From an uncultured Piscinibacter sp. (GTDB lineage: Bacteria; Pseudomonadota; Gammaproteobacteria; Burkholderiales; Burkholderiaceae_C): 64,000 nucleotides of DNA. The notes under the pieces were generated by a model. The model was not told the origin of the DNA. It did no database searches and saw only the letters and a list, made by a program, of their open reading frames with translations. The DNA lies in the NCBI RefSeq assembly GCF_937952055.1, contig NZ_CALFYO010000021.1:806001-870000 (forward strand), read 5' to 3'. A program made the translations under genes and the position numbers. This document shows positions 34,660 through 44,134 of the stretch, piece by piece. Numbering within the stretch: the first letter of the stretch is position 1; every line of letters starts with the position of its first letter.

Positions 34660-35565
34660 TCAGCCGCCCCGCAGCCGACTGATCGGCCGCGCGTTCATCG
34701 GGTACAGGCGCGAGAAGATCGCGATCTGCTCCGGCGAGACGCTCACCGGTTGCTTCATCACCATCCACAGCACGCCTTCGCTGCACGGCGGCGTGGTCAG
34801 CGAGCCCATGCAGGTGAAGTAGCTGCGCTCCGGTGGCAGCAGCGCGTCGAGCTCGATGGCGCCGCGCGCCGGCACTTCGTCGCCCTTCGCCAGCGGCAGG
34901 TCGTTCCAGACCGTCTGCACGATCGGCTGAGCGCTGCCGCGCTCGAGCAGCACCGCCACCACCGCGAGTCAGCCCTCCCCGTCCTTGTGCACCAGGTGCA
35001 CGACCATGTCGAACTGGCGGCCGTCGATGCGCTCCTCCGAGGGACGGTGGAAGTGGAACTGCTGCAGCTCGTAGCGGCGGCCCATCACCTCGATGTGGTT
35101 GCCCGCGGCGACGTTGACCTGCACGGTGTGGCCGTTGTCGATGACGCGAAAGCCGCTCGGCCGGTACTCGAACTGCACCGGGTCGAGCTGCACCTTGATG
35201 CCGTCGCGGATGTCGATCGGGCTCTGCCGCGCGCCGCTGCTGCACTTGGCGAACTCGGGCTTCATTGCGCCCCAGTGCGCCGGTCCGCCTTCGTGGCTCC
35301 AGTGCCCTGCGGGAGCCGGCCGCGGCTTCGCCGGCCGGGCGACCGTCTGGGCGACGGCGGCAGCGCGGCCCGCCGCGGCGGTCGCGTCGGCCCGCGTGGC
35401 CACCTGCACGACATGGGGATGGGGCTGCGAGGCCTTGCCGGCGCCGAGCTTCTCGGCCAGGCGCTCGCGCAGCTTGTCCATCGGATCGGGCGTCTGCGCG
35501 AATGCCGACGGGCCCCACAACGCGAACAGCAGGGGCGCACAGCACAGCGGGCGGGCGGCAAGCAT
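34660..35565 (-). pseudogene. Alpha-class carbonic anhydrase interrupted by an in-frame TGA
   Basis: The frame begins with a signal peptide (cleavage near FAQ) and continues through the alpha-carbonic anhydrase core: CSSGARQSPIDI, zinc ligands in QQFHFHRPSEE and the third histidine in VVHLVHKDG. A TGA at 34971-34969 then interrupts it. The same frame continues directly as LAVVAVLLERG, with SYFTCMGSLTTPPCSEGV and the normal C-terminus, for 302 codons in all. No frameshift is needed. The position normally holds a non-conserved residue, so CGA to TGA is the simplest change. It is either a recent nonsense mutation or a base-calling error. Confidence 0.8.
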
Positions 35566-35651
35566 GTCGTCGGACTCCGGAGGCGCCACGAAGGCACGGG
35601 GGATTCGACGCTTTACCGGCCGGTGCAGCCGGCGCTTGAGCGCAGCCCCGC

Positions 35652-36857
35652 TCAGCTCACCTGCGGCTTGACCCAGACCCAGGCGACGATGCCGATGCTC
35701 ATCATCAGCAGCGAGGCCACCGCCAGCGCCACGGTGGAGTGCATCACCAGCGGCGCGATCAGGCCGGCCACGAAGCCGTTCGCGATGCTGCCCACGCAGG
35801 CCTGCAGCGAGCTGGCCATGCCGCGCCGGTCGGGCGCGAGGTCGAGCACCATCAGCGTGACCACCGGCACCATCAGCGCCCAGCCGAAGGCAAAGATGGC
35901 GATGGGCCACAGCGCCCACCAGGCCTGCGGCTCGAACAGCAGGTTGAGCGTCAGGTTGGTCAGCGAGATCAACAGCATGATCACGAAGCCGTGGCGGATC
36001 TGGTGCTTGGGCTTGATGCGACCCGCCAGCCGCCCGGACAGGAACGAGCCGGCCATGATGCCGGCGATGGTCAGCGTGAAGAACCAGAAGAACTGCCCCG
36101 GCCCGAGGTGCAGCAGTTCGCCGAGAAACACAGGCGCCGACAGCACGTAGAGGAACATGCCGTTGAAGGGGATACCGCTGGCCAGCGCGAGCATGAAGAA
36201 GCGCGGGTTGGAGACGAGTTGCCAGTAGCCGCGCAGCAAGTGCGGCACGTTGAAGGGCTGCTTGTGCGTCGTGTGCAGCGTCTCGGGCAGCAGCCGCCAG
36301 TTGGCCAGCCACAGGACCACGCCCACCGCGGTGAGGAACCAGAAGATCGCGTGCCAGTCGGCGTGGATGAAGAGAAAGCCGCCGACCATCGGCGCGACCG
36401 CGGGTGCGACGCCGAAGTAGATCGTCACCTGCGACATCACCCGCTGCGCGTCGGCCGGCGGGAACATGTCGCGGATCACCGCACGCGAGACGACGATACC
36501 GGCGCCGGCCGACATGCCCTGCACGGCGCGCCAGAACACCAGCTCGCCGATGGTCTGCGCCAGCGCGCAACCGGCCGAGGCGATGGTGAATGCCGCCACG
36601 CCCCAGAGCACCACCGGCCGGCGGCCGAAGCTGTCGGACAACGCGCCGTGGAACAGGTTCATCACCGCGAAGCCGAACAGGTAGGCCGAGAGCGTCTGCT
36701 GCATCTCGGTGGGCGAGGCACCGATCGACGTCGCGATGCCGCTGAACGCCGGCAGGTAGGTGTCGATGGAGAAGGGCCCGAGCATGCCCAGGCAGGCGAG
36801 CAGCAGCGCGAGGGCCCAGCGCGGCGCGCGCCAGAGAATTTGTGCGTCGGGGTTCAT
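35652..36857 (-). CDS. Bcr/CflA-type MFS drug exporter
   Basis: The 401-residue protein has twelve predicted helices and the features of the drug:proton antiporter-1 group: MLGPFSIDTYLPAF in helix 1, GALSDSFGRRPVVLWG in the 2-3 loop and RAVQGMSAGAGIVVSRAV in helix 4 and after. Bcr/CflA members export bicyclomycin, chloramphenicol or other small molecules. The ATG at 36857 is the family start; the open frame extends far upstream but without family features. Divergent from the cytochrome gene at 36927. Confidence 0.92.
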   Translation of the reverse strand: MNPDAQILWRAPRWALALLLACLGMLGPFSIDTYLPAFSGIATSIGASPTEMQQTLSAYLFGFAVMNLFHGALSDSFGRRPVVLWGVAAFTIASAGCALAQTIGELVFWRAVQGMSAGAGIVVSRAVIRDMFPPADAQRVMSQVTIYFGVAPAVAPMVGGFLFIHADWHAIFWFLTAVGVVLWLANWRLLPETLHTTHKQPFNVPHLLRGYWQLVSNPRFFMLALASGIPFNGMFLYVLSAPVFLGELLHLGPGQFFWFFTLTIAGIMAGSFLSGRLAGRIKPKHQIRHGFVIMLLISLTNLTLNLLFEPQAWWALWPIAIFAFGWALMVPVVTLMVLDLAPDRRGMASSLQACVGSIANGFVAGLIAPLVMHSTVALAVASLLMMSIGIVAWVWVKPQVS

Positions 36858-36926
36858 CGGGAAGCGTGGCAGTGTAGCGGCGCGCCGCGGGCGGCGCAGA
36901 ATGGCTCGGTGCGACAGGAGATCGAC

Positions 36927-37430
36927 ATGTGCAGCGCGAGACGATTGCTTCTGGGGCTGGCGCTGGCAGCGCTGCTGCCGCTGGCGACGGCCGCGTCGGC
37001 CGGCCGCGACCTGCACGACTACTGGGACGGCCGCTGCAAGGAATGCCACGGCGACGCCGGCGCCTTCGCGCGGCGCACGCTGCGCGTCGAGCAGGGCCGG
37101 CTCGTCGGCACGCACCACGTCGCCGACCTCGAGCCGTTCCTGCGCAACCACTACCTCGCCGACGAGCTGGTCGCACCGGTGATGCAGATGCTGCAGGCGC
37201 AGGCGACCACCGCGCCGCTGTTCCGCGAAAAGTGTGCCGGCTGCCACGGCAGCGCCGCCGAGTTCGCTCGCAAGTCGCTGGCGATGAAGGACGGCCAACT
37301 CATCGGCCGGGCCAGCCAGCGCCCGGTGCAGGAATACCTGCGCCGTCACGGCGGCCTGGCAGGCGAGCAGGTGCCGACAATGGTGAAGACGCTCGAGCGC
37401 GTGCTCGGCGAAGTCGTCGTCAGACCCTGA
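36927..37430 (+). CDS. Periplasmic c-type cytochrome with two haem motifs
   Basis: The 167-residue protein has a signal peptide (residues 1-25) and two CxxCH haem-attachment motifs: CKECH near residue 37 and CAGCH near residue 102. It therefore probably binds two haems c. Methionines suited as distal ligands are present. The spacing suggests two small class I domains. Its redox partner is unknown. A good ribosome site (GGAG, 6 bases before) fixes the start. Confidence 0.88.
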   Translation: MCSARRLLLGLALAALLPLATAASAGRDLHDYWDGRCKECHGDAGAFARRTLRVEQGRLVGTHHVADLEPFLRNHYLADELVAPVMQMLQAQATTAPLFREKCAGCHGSAAEFARKSLAMKDGQLIGRASQRPVQEYLRRHGGLAGEQVPTMVKTLERVLGEVVVRP

Positions 37431-37446
37431 CGACGCGAAGAAAGTG

Positions 37447-37792
37447 TGAAGCGGGCCGATAGGCCGGATTCTGTGCGGCGGGGACTTCTTGCGAAGGCCC
37501 CGCCGTGACCGCCATTCCTCTGGGCCGTGCATCGCTGCACGGCTCGGTGCCACCTACCCGCCGGCTCCGCGGAGCCACATCAATGCCGGCCTATTCGGTG
37601 TTGCTGCGCGTAGAGATTGCCCGTTTCACCCGATGCGCCCATCTCGCGATGGACCCACCGACTCGTCTCTGTTGCTCTGATCCTCGGCTCACGCCGGACA
37701 GCCGTTAGCTGCTACGCCGCCCTGTGCAGTCCGGACCTTCCTCCCGTGCAACCTTTCGGTTCCCGCACCGGCGGCGGTCTGGCCCGCTTCAC
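37447..37792 (-). ncRNA. rnpB: RNase P RNA, bacterial class A
   Basis: This is the catalytic RNA that trims the 5' leader of tRNA precursors. The minus strand begins GAAGCGGGCCAGACCGCC and ends CCGGCCTATCGGCCCGCTTC; the ends pair as helix P1 (37790-37781 with 37458-37449). The universally conserved core is visible as GGAGGAAGGTCCGGACTGC followed by ACAGGGCGGCGTAGCAGC. Length about 345 nt is normal. It lies between the convergent cytochrome gene and the DUF3025 gene and follows the latter. Confidence 0.95.
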
Positions 37793-37800
37793 CAACGGGA

Positions 37801-38514
37801 TTATCGGCGCAGCGGGCGGAACACGCTCGCGTCCTCGTAGAAGGCCGCGTCCGCGTTGTCCGGCCACCAGCCCGGCACGCCCAGCACGGGCAGCGGATGG
37901 AAAGGCTTGGTGGCCCACCGGGCCGCCTCGATGCCGGTCGGCACCTCGGGCGACGCCTGCGCGATCCAGGCATGCGCCGTGATCGCCTTGCGCGGGTGCA
38001 CCAGCTTTTCCAGCAGCGCGTGCCCGATCAGCACGGGCTGCGACGCCGCCCAGAGCGCATGCCTCGCCACGAACAGCTGGCGCCAGTCGCGACGGCGCAA
38101 CGCGTCGGCCAGTTCCGCGCTCGCCGGCCACCACGCGCCGTTCTCGTCGAACAGCGTCAGCGCGTCGCGCAGCGGCCCCCGCGCTGCAGCCACGCCCTCG
38201 AGGTCGATCTGCGCCGCGTGGAGTTCGTTCAGGCGCGCCTTGAGCCGCGGAAAGCGCAGCCAGACGAGGCCGTTGAACAGGTCGTGCAGGTTGTCGCGCG
38301 TGGGCACGCGACCGGTGCGGCGGATGAAGGACTCGTAGGCCTCGCCCGCAGGCAGCTGCGCGTGCGGCACGAAGCGCGGCTGGCCCAGCGCCGCGGCGAC
38401 GCCTTCACCACGCTCCAGCCGCTCGATCACCGGCGGCGCCACGCCTGCATAGGGCGCCAGCCAGGGCGCGCGCCAGTCGATCGCGCCCCAGAACGGCGCG
38501 ACGCTCTCGGGCAT
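37801..38514 (-). CDS. DUF3025 family protein
   Basis: The 237-residue soluble protein matches DUF3025: FVPHAQLPAGEAYESFIRRTG, TRDNLHDLFNGLVWLRFPR and a late KPFHPLPVLGVPGWWPDN. The family is typical of Beta- and Gammaproteobacteria and has no known function. The ATG overlaps the stop of the NYN-domain gene by one base (TGATG), so translation is coupled. No signal peptide or membrane segment. Confidence 0.88.
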   Translation of the reverse strand: MPESVAPFWGAIDWRAPWLAPYAGVAPPVIERLERGEGVAAALGQPRFVPHAQLPAGEAYESFIRRTGRVPTRDNLHDLFNGLVWLRFPRLKARLNELHAAQIDLEGVAAARGPLRDALTLFDENGAWWPASAELADALRRRDWRQLFVARHALWAASQPVLIGHALLEKLVHPRKAITAHAWIAQASPEVPTGIEAARWATKPFHPLPVLGVPGWWPDNADAAFYEDASVFRPLRR

Positions 38515-39356
38515 CAGCCCTTCGTCGCCTTCGCCAGCCGCTTGTCGCGCAGCACGAACTGCGTGCCGCGCCGGTCCAGCTCGAACAGCTGCGTCGCCTC
38601 GATCAGGTCAATCAGCTTGCGGTAGCCGTAGTTGCGCGGGTCGAACGAAGCCTGGTTGCCGATCTGCTGGCCCACCGAGCCGAGCGGCGACCAGCCGTCC
38701 TCGCCCGCCGCCGACTCGACCGCATTGCGCAGCAGCGTGACCAGACGCGCGTCGCGCCGCAGCGCCACCGAATCGAACTTCGCCGGCTCGGCGTCGAGCA
38801 CGATGTCGACCGCCGCCGCGGCCGGCTCGGCCTTCTTGCCATTGCGCGACTTGCGCGCCGTGGACGACTCGCCGCGCGGCGCCTTCTCGCTCTCTTCGGC
38901 CTCCGGCGCCGCGCCGGCGCCGCCCAGGTGCTCGAGGAAGAGGAAGCGCGAGCAGGCGTTGACGAAGGGCATCGGCGTCTTCTGCGCGCCGAAGCCGAAC
39001 ACCTGCGCTCCCTTGGCGCGCAGGTGCATGACCAGCGGCGTGAAGTCGCTGTCCGACGAAACGATGCCGAAGGCGTCCGGGCTGTCGGTGTAGAGCAGGT
39101 CCAGCGCGTCGATCACCAGCCCCATGTCGGTGGCGTTCTTGCCCTTGGTGTAGTCGAACTGCTGGATCGGCCGGATGGCGTACTCGTGCAGCACGTTCTC
39201 CCAGCCCTTCAGCCCGTCCTTCTTCCAGTTTCCGTAGGCGCGGCGCACGTTGACCACGCCGAGCTTGGCCAGTTCGGCGAGGATCACGTCGATCTTGCTC
39301 GACGGCGAGTTGTCGGCGTCGATGAGCAGCGCGATGCGTGGTTGTTTCTCGATCAT
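38514..39356 (-). CDS. NYN-domain ribonuclease-like protein with OST-HTH/LOTUS domain
   Basis: The 280-residue protein has an N-terminal NYN (PIN-like) nuclease domain at about 5-150, with the acidic residues of the active site in LLIDADNS, GKNATDMGLVIDAL and IVSSDSDFTPLV. A linker rich in Ala, Glu and Lys follows. The C-terminal domain (about 205-275, WSPLGSVGQQIGNQ, NYGYRKLIDLIEA) is an OST-HTH/LOTUS RNA-binding domain. A role in RNA decay is likely. The ATG at 39356 follows AAAGG and matches the family start. It lies 10 bp after pyrC. Confidence 0.92.
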   Translation of the reverse strand: MIEKQPRIALLIDADNSPSSKIDVILAELAKLGVVNVRRAYGNWKKDGLKGWENVLHEYAIRPIQQFDYTKGKNATDMGLVIDALDLLYTDSPDAFGIVSSDSDFTPLVMHLRAKGAQVFGFGAQKTPMPFVNACSRFLFLEHLGGAGAAPEAEESEKAPRGESSTARKSRNGKKAEPAAAAVDIVLDAEPAKFDSVALRRDARLVTLLRNAVESAAGEDGWSPLGSVGQQIGNQASFDPRNYGYRKLIDLIEATQLFELDRRGTQFVLRDKRLAKATKG

Positions 39357-39366
39357 GCGTAGCCTT

Positions 39367-40398
39367 TCAGACCAGTTGCCAGGCGAGCGACTCACCGCCG
39401 CGCAGGGGCTTAAGCTCGGCCTCGCCGAAGGGCACGCGCTCGGGCAGCACCCAGGGTTGCCGCTTCAGGGTCACCGTGCCGGTGTTGCGCGGCAGGCCGT
39501 AGAAGGCCGGGCCGTGGAAGCTGGCGAAGGCCTCGAGCCGGTCGAGCGCGCCCTCGGCATCGAAGGCCTCGGCATACAGCTCCAGCGCCGACAGCGCCGT
39601 GTAGCAGCCGGCACAGCCGCTGGCATGCTCCTTCAGGTGCACCGCGTGCGGCGCGCTGTCGGTGCCGAGGAAGAACTTCGCGCTGCCCGAGGTGGCGGCG
39701 TTGACCAGCGCGCGGCGGTGCTCCTCGCGCTTGAGCACCGGCAGGCAGTAGTAGTGCGGCCGCACGCCGCCGAGGAAGATGGCGTTGCGGTTGTACAGCA
39801 GGTGGTGCGCCGTGATGGTGGCCGCCGTGCGAGGCCCGGCCTCGCCCACGTACTGCACCGCCTCGCGCGTCGTGATGTGCTCGAAGACGATCTTCAGCTC
39901 GGGGAAGTCGGCGCGCAGCGGGATCAGCTTCTGGTCGATGAAGGCCTGCTCGCGGTCGAACAGGTCGATCTCGGGGTCGGTGACCTCGCCATGCACGAGC
40001 AACGGCAGGCCCTCGCGCTGCATCGCCTCGAGCGTGGCGTAGGTCTTGCGCAGGTCGGTCACGCCCGCGTCGCTGTTGGTCGTCGCGCCGGCCGGGTAGA
40101 GCTTGACCGCGACCACGCCCGCCGCCTTGGCGCGGCGGATCTCGTCGGCCGGCAGCATGTCCGTCAGGTACAGCGTCATCAGCGGCTCGAAGCTCATCCC
40201 TTCGGGTACGGCCGCGCAGATGCGCTCGCGATAGGCCAGTGCCTGCGCCGCCGTGGTCACGGGCGGCTTGAGGTTGGGCATGATGATCGCGCGGCCGAAT
40301 TGTCGGGCCGTGGCGGGTACCACGGCCGCCATGGCGGCACCGTCGCGCACGTGCAGGTGCCAGTCGTCGGGGCGGGTGAGGGTGAGGCTGTCGTGCAT
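39367..40398 (-). CDS. pyrC: Dihydroorotase, PyrC type
   Basis: PyrC closes carbamoyl aspartate to dihydroorotate, the third step of pyrimidine synthesis. The 343-residue protein has metal ligands H14 and H16 in DWHLHVRD, the carbamylated K99 in VAVKLYPAG, and later metal ligands in LVHGEV, FEHITT and LGTDSAPH. Length and motifs fit the E. coli-like class. First gene of the run pyrC, NYN, DUF3025. Confidence 0.97.
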   Translation of the reverse strand: MHDSLTLTRPDDWHLHVRDGAAMAAVVPATARQFGRAIIMPNLKPPVTTAAQALAYRERICAAVPEGMSFEPLMTLYLTDMLPADEIRRAKAAGVVAVKLYPAGATTNSDAGVTDLRKTYATLEAMQREGLPLLVHGEVTDPEIDLFDREQAFIDQKLIPLRADFPELKIVFEHITTREAVQYVGEAGPRTAATITAHHLLYNRNAIFLGGVRPHYYCLPVLKREEHRRALVNAATSGSAKFFLGTDSAPHAVHLKEHASGCAGCYTALSALELYAEAFDAEGALDRLEAFASFHGPAFYGLPRNTGTVTLKRQPWVLPERVPFGEAELKPLRGGESLAWQLV

Positions 40399-40487
40399 GC
40401 GGCGATTCTCGCACCCGGGTTCGGCGCCGAGATGGCGCCGGTTTCGGGCGCGTTTCGAGGGACCGGTTCCGCCTGCGCAGGAACACG

Positions 40488-41402
40488 ATGGCGGCCGTGG
40501 TCGTCGATGTGAACTCCATGATGTTCCTGCCTGCCCGTCGCTGTGGCCTGCTCGTCGCCGGCGCGCTGCTGTCCGCCTGCGCCCTGCCCCCCGGAGAGCC
40601 CGTGGGCACGCCCGCGCGCGAGACCATCCACGCCGTCACGCCGACGAACCGGCTGATCAGCTTCAATGCGGGCCAGCCGCGCACGCTGCTGTCGCGACGC
40701 GCCCTCACCGGATTGCGCGAGGGCGATCGCCTCGTCGGCATCGACTACCGCGTCGCCAAGGGACAGCTGTTCGGCCTGGGCGCGAGCGGCCAGTTCTACC
40801 GCATCGATGCCGCCACCGCCGCCGCATCGCCGGTGGGCGTGCCGGTGGCGCTGCCCGCCGGCAGCGAGTTCGGCTTCGACTTCAACCCGACCGTCGACCG
40901 CATCCGCGTGGTGATGGACGCCGGCTTCAACCTGCGCCTGCACCCCGACACCGGCGCGCGGGTCGACGGCGATGCCGCCAGGCCCGGCGTGCAGTTCGAC
41001 GGCATGCTGTGCTACGACCGCGTCGACGCGATGGCGGGCAGGACGACGCGCATCGTCGCCGCGGCGTACACCTACAACCAGGACGACGAGAAGGTCACCA
41101 CCAACTACGCGCTCGACGGCGCCAGCGGCACGCTGGTGCACCAGGGCACGAAGGAAGGCGTGGCACCGACAGTGTCGCCGAACACCGGCCGGCTCTACAG
41201 CGTCGGTCCGCTCGGCACCGGGCCGTTCGCGCAGGCGACCCTGGACATTTCCGACATCTCGAACACCGCTTATGCCGGCATCGTCGACGCCGGAGGCCGG
41301 GCCACGCGCTGGTATCGCGTCGACCTGGCCAGCGGCAAGGCGAGCTTCATCGGCACGGTCGGCGGCGGCGAGCCGATCACGGGAAGCGCGATCGAGCCCT
41401 GA
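40488..41402 (+). CDS. DUF4394 domain lipoprotein
   Basis: The protein is a predicted lipoprotein with lipobox LLSAC and a DUF4394 domain, a beta-propeller-like repeat family: [47 protein letters not shown] and [20 protein letters not shown]4394 proteins are exported and of unknown function. The ATG at 40488 has AGGA 5 bases upstream; the ATG at 40518 gives a better lipoprotein signal but lacks a ribosome site, so the start is uncertain by ten codons. Length 304 or 294 residues. Confidence 0.85.
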   Translation: MAAVVVDVNSMMFLPARRCGLLVAGALLSACALPPGEPVGTPARETIHAVTPTNRLISFNAGQPRTLLSRRALTGLREGDRLVGIDYRVAKGQLFGLGASGQFYRIDAATAAASPVGVPVALPAGSEFGFDFNPTVDRIRVVMDAGFNLRLHPDTGARVDGDAARPGVQFDGMLCYDRVDAMAGRTTRIVAAAYTYNQDDEKVTTNYALDGASGTLVHQGTKEGVAPTVSPNTGRLYSVGPLGTGPFAQATLDISDISNTAYAGIVDAGGRATRWYRVDLASGKASFIGTVGGGEPITGSAIEP

Positions 41403-42522
41403 GCGAGGCGCCGGCCCGAGCGACCACCAGCACGACGCCGAGCGCGGCTGCTGCAGCCAGCACCAGATGCACGCCCTGCAGCGCCTGCGGCCCTGCGAGC
41501 GACACGGCCGCGCCGAGCGTCAGGGCCAGGCAGGCGTGGCCGATCGCGGCCCGCCAGGGCGCGCTGCGCGGCGCCGCGCGCAGCGCCGGCTCGTCGAGCT
41601 GCGCGCTCCACGCCAGGCTCCATGCGCAGCCATGCGCGAGCATGGCCCACAGCCACGCCCCGGGGAGCTGCCACCACAGCACGCACCCACCAGCCACCAG
41701 CAGCGCCGCGCAAGCGCGCGAGCGCGTGGCCATCGACAGGCGCGCCGGCCACAGCAGCGCCGGCAGGAACATCGCCGCGACATGCGCGACGATCAGCGCC
41801 GGCGCGGACAGCGCCGAGGCACGGCACAGGGCCAGCGTCTGCGGCAGGCCGGCCATCATCGGCAGCATGGCCAGCGCCGCGAGCAGCAGCGGCCAGCGCG
41901 CCGGCTCGCGCCAGCCGCCGGCCGGCCAGGCCGGCAGGGCACAGTCGAACAGGCCGGCGCGGCAGCCGGCGCGGGCCGCCCGCGTCCCGGCGGCGGGCAG
42001 CCACAGGCCGAGCAGCAGCGCCGCGGCGATCAACGCTGCGGCCAGCCGCGCGGCGAGCGCCGCGCTGTCGCCGGGGTCGCCGGCCACCCAGCCGGCGAGC
42101 AGGACGCCCGCGGCCGCGGGTGCGATCGATGCGCCGGGCGCGCGCGGCAGGGCGAGGCGCAGTGCGCGCACCGTCGTCGAGGCAAATGCCACCAGCAGCG
42201 CCCAGGCCAGCATCACCGGCCACAGCAGCGCGGCGCCGCCACCCTGCACCACCACGACCATGCCGCGCGCCGCCACCACGGCACAGGCGAGCAGCAGCGC
42301 GCGCACCAGCCAGGCGCTGGCCGTCCATCGCGCCGCCAGCGTGGCGGCCACGCCCAGCGCAAGCAGCCAGCCGGCCACCAGCATGAAGGACTGCATCGCG
42401 CCGGTCGCGTAGCGCTCGGCAAGGTGGGTCAGCCCGATCCATCCGCCCATCAGCAACGCCCAGGCGAACGCGCGCGCCGCGGCGAGCCGCGCTTGCCCCG
42501 GATCGGGCAGCGACAGCGCCAT
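41377..42522 (-). CDS. Ala-rich polytopic membrane protein at the end of the cox operon
   Basis: The 381-residue protein has about eleven to twelve hydrophobic helices and many Ala/Leu/Trp residues. No transporter signature is recognised; histidines occur in THLAERYATG and LIVAHVAAMF. It starts 4 bp after the stop of the MobA-like gene and so is probably the last gene of the cox operon. Its 3' end overlaps that of the convergent DUF4394 gene by 26 bp. A role in quinone or copper handling for CO oxidation is possible but unsupported. Confidence 0.65.
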   Translation of the reverse strand: MALSLPDPGQARLAAARAFAWALLMGGWIGLTHLAERYATGAMQSFMLVAGWLLALGVAATLAARWTASAWLVRALLLACAVVAARGMVVVVQGGGAALLWPVMLAWALLVAFASTTVRALRLALPRAPGASIAPAAAGVLLAGWVAGDPGDSAALAARLAAALIAAALLLGLWLPAAGTRAARAGCRAGLFDCALPAWPAGGWREPARWPLLLAALAMLPMMAGLPQTLALCRASALSAPALIVAHVAAMFLPALLWPARLSMATRSRACAALLVAGGCVLWWQLPGAWLWAMLAHGCAWSLAWSAQLDEPALRAAPRSAPWRAAIGHACLALTLGAAVSLAGPQALQGVHLVLAAAAALGVVLVVARAGASLRARSRFP

Positions 42523-42526
42523 GGCT

Positions 42527-43201
42527 TCAGGCGGTGGCCGACGCGTTCGGCCAGCGCAGCTCGTGGCCGGTGCGTTCGCGGAAGCGCTGCAGGTCGTCCG
42601 GCGTGTCGATGTCGACGCGGTAGCGCGTGGTGTCCGTGTCGAACCAGTGCACGCGCTGCGGGTTCGCCGCGCGCCAGTTCCGGCACGCGGCATCGGCCTG
42701 CCCGGCCCGCCATTCGTCGCGCAGCCCGGCCTCGAAGATCACCGGATTGCCGGGCTCGCCGGCCACGCGCGGCACCACCATCGAGGCGTCGCCGCGCTTC
42801 TTGAAGGCACCGATCAGCGCGGTGATGTCCTGCGCATTGACCAGGGGCTGGTCGGCCAGCGCGACGATCACCGCGTCGAGCTTGCCGCCGAGCGCCTGCA
42901 GCCCGACGCGCACCGACGAGGCCTGTCCGGCATCGGGATCGGGGTTGCGCGCGAGCGTCACCGGAAAGTCGCGCACCGCCGCCTCGATCGCCTCGGCATG
43001 GTGGCCGAGCACGACGACGACCTCGTCGACGCCGGCACCCGACAGCGCGATCAACTGGCGGCGGATCAGCGGCACGCCGCCGAGTTCGAGCAGCGATTTC
43101 GGCCTGTTTCCCAGGCGGCTGCCCGCGCCGGCGGCGAGCAGCACCGCGCCGACGACGAGGCGCGCATAGAGGCCGCCGCCACCCTTGAGGATGCAGCCCA
43201 T
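42527..43201 (-). CDS. MobA-like NTP transferase (molybdenum cofactor cytidylyltransferase type)
   Basis: The 224-residue protein has the nucleotide-binding start VGAVLLAAGAGSRLG and RPKSLLELGG, the metal motif in VIVALADQPLVNAQDI, and a C-terminal DIDTPDDLQRF. This group (MocA/CoxI-like) attaches CMP to molybdopterin, forming the MCD cofactor used by CO dehydrogenase and xanthine dehydrogenase families. The ATG at 43201 overlaps the end of the XdhC-like gene. Its presence in the operon fits maturation of CoxL. Confidence 0.92.
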   Translation of the reverse strand: MGCILKGGGGLYARLVVGAVLLAAGAGSRLGNRPKSLLELGGVPLIRRQLIALSGAGVDEVVVVLGHHAEAIEAAVRDFPVTLARNPDPDAGQASSVRVGLQALGGKLDAVIVALADQPLVNAQDITALIGAFKKRGDASMVVPRVAGEPGNPVIFEAGLRDEWRAGQADAACRNWRAANPQRVHWFDTDTTRYRVDIDTPDDLQRFRERTGHELRWPNASATA

Positions 43202-43202
43202 C

Positions 43203-44123
43203 TCAGCCTCCGCAGCAGGATGGCTTGGCCGCCGGGCCCGGCGGTGCCTGCGCGACCGATCCACCGCAGCAGGAGGCCACAGGCACGCCCTCCACGGCGA
43301 CCGGCGACGTCGCGGGTTCGGTCGCCGTCGCGGCCCCTCGCCGATTCGACACCACCGCCGCCAGCACCGACAGCGCGATCTCCTCCGGCGTGCTCGCCGC
43401 CATCGGGTAGCCCGCCGGCGCCAGGATCGCCGCCACCGCGTCCGCGTCGGCACCCGCGACCACCAGCGAGTCCTTCAGCACCTGTGCCTTCTTCGCGCTC
43501 GCCACGAAGGACACCTGGCGCGCCTGCAGCGCGAGCGCCAGACGCAGCGCCTGCACGTCGCGGCGCCCCTGCGTGGCGACCACCACCCAGGCACCGGGGG
43601 CAACCTGCGGCAGCACCGTCGCCGCATCGTCGCTGGCAATGACGCGCTGGGCCTCGGGGTAGGCCTGCGCGTCGGCCTCGTGCGCGACCAGCGTGACGGC
43701 GAAACCCACGCGCGGTGCGAGCTGGGTCAGGCCCACGGCCACGGGCGAGCTGCCGATGACGACGAGCTGCGCGCGCGGCAGCACCGGGTCGACGAACAAC
43801 TCCAGCGTGCCGCCCGAATGGCAGGCCATGCCGAACTCCAGCACGTCGCCGAGGTCGCGGACCTCGCCCTCGTCGGACGGCGCAATGCGGATCAGCCGCG
43901 CGCGGCCGTCGGCCAGCACCTGGCGCACCGTCTTCAGCACCGCGGGCTGGGCGCAGCCGCCGCCGACCCAGCCGTGCAGCTGACCGTCGGCGGTGACCAC
44001 GGCCTTGTCGCCGGGGCGTGCCGAGGCCGGCGCCTGCGCGCGGATCACGCTGACCAGTGCGTAAGGCGTGCCGGCCTGCTGCAGACGCTGGGCGGTGGCG
44101 AGCACGGTTTCGGTGGCGTTCAT
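43203..44123 (-). CDS. coxF: XdhC/CoxF family molybdenum-enzyme maturation protein
   Basis: The 306-residue protein has the XdhC/CoxI N-terminal domain (VSVIRAQAPASARPGDKAV, GWVGGGCAQPAVL) and a C-terminal Rossmann domain (AQLVVIGSSPVAVGL, WVVVATQGRRD). The extreme C-terminus carries two CCGG motifs (SCCGGSVAQ and terminal SCCGG). In Oligotropha, CoxE and CoxF are needed to insert copper into the Mo-S-Cu site of CO dehydrogenase. The cysteine pairs may bind that copper, which is inference. The ATG follows AAAGGG. Confidence 0.9.
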   Translation of the reverse strand: MNATETVLATAQRLQQAGTPYALVSVIRAQAPASARPGDKAVVTADGQLHGWVGGGCAQPAVLKTVRQVLADGRARLIRIAPSDEGEVRDLGDVLEFGMACHSGGTLELFVDPVLPRAQLVVIGSSPVAVGLTQLAPRVGFAVTLVAHEADAQAYPEAQRVIASDDAATVLPQVAPGAWVVVATQGRRDVQALRLALALQARQVSFVASAKKAQVLKDSLVVAGADADAVAAILAPAGYPMAASTPEEIALSVLAAVVSNRRGAATATEPATSPVAVEGVPVASCCGGSVAQAPPGPAAKPSCCGG

Positions 44124-44134
44124 GGGGCACCCTT

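Noticed and set aside
34969..34971. TGA in the carbonic anhydrase read as selenocysteine
   Set aside because: The position is a non-catalytic loop residue, and no selenocysteine insertion hairpin was recognised after it.
37447..37792. Short open frames in the rnpB region
   Set aside because: The minus strand folds and reads as class A RNase P RNA with conserved core and paired ends.
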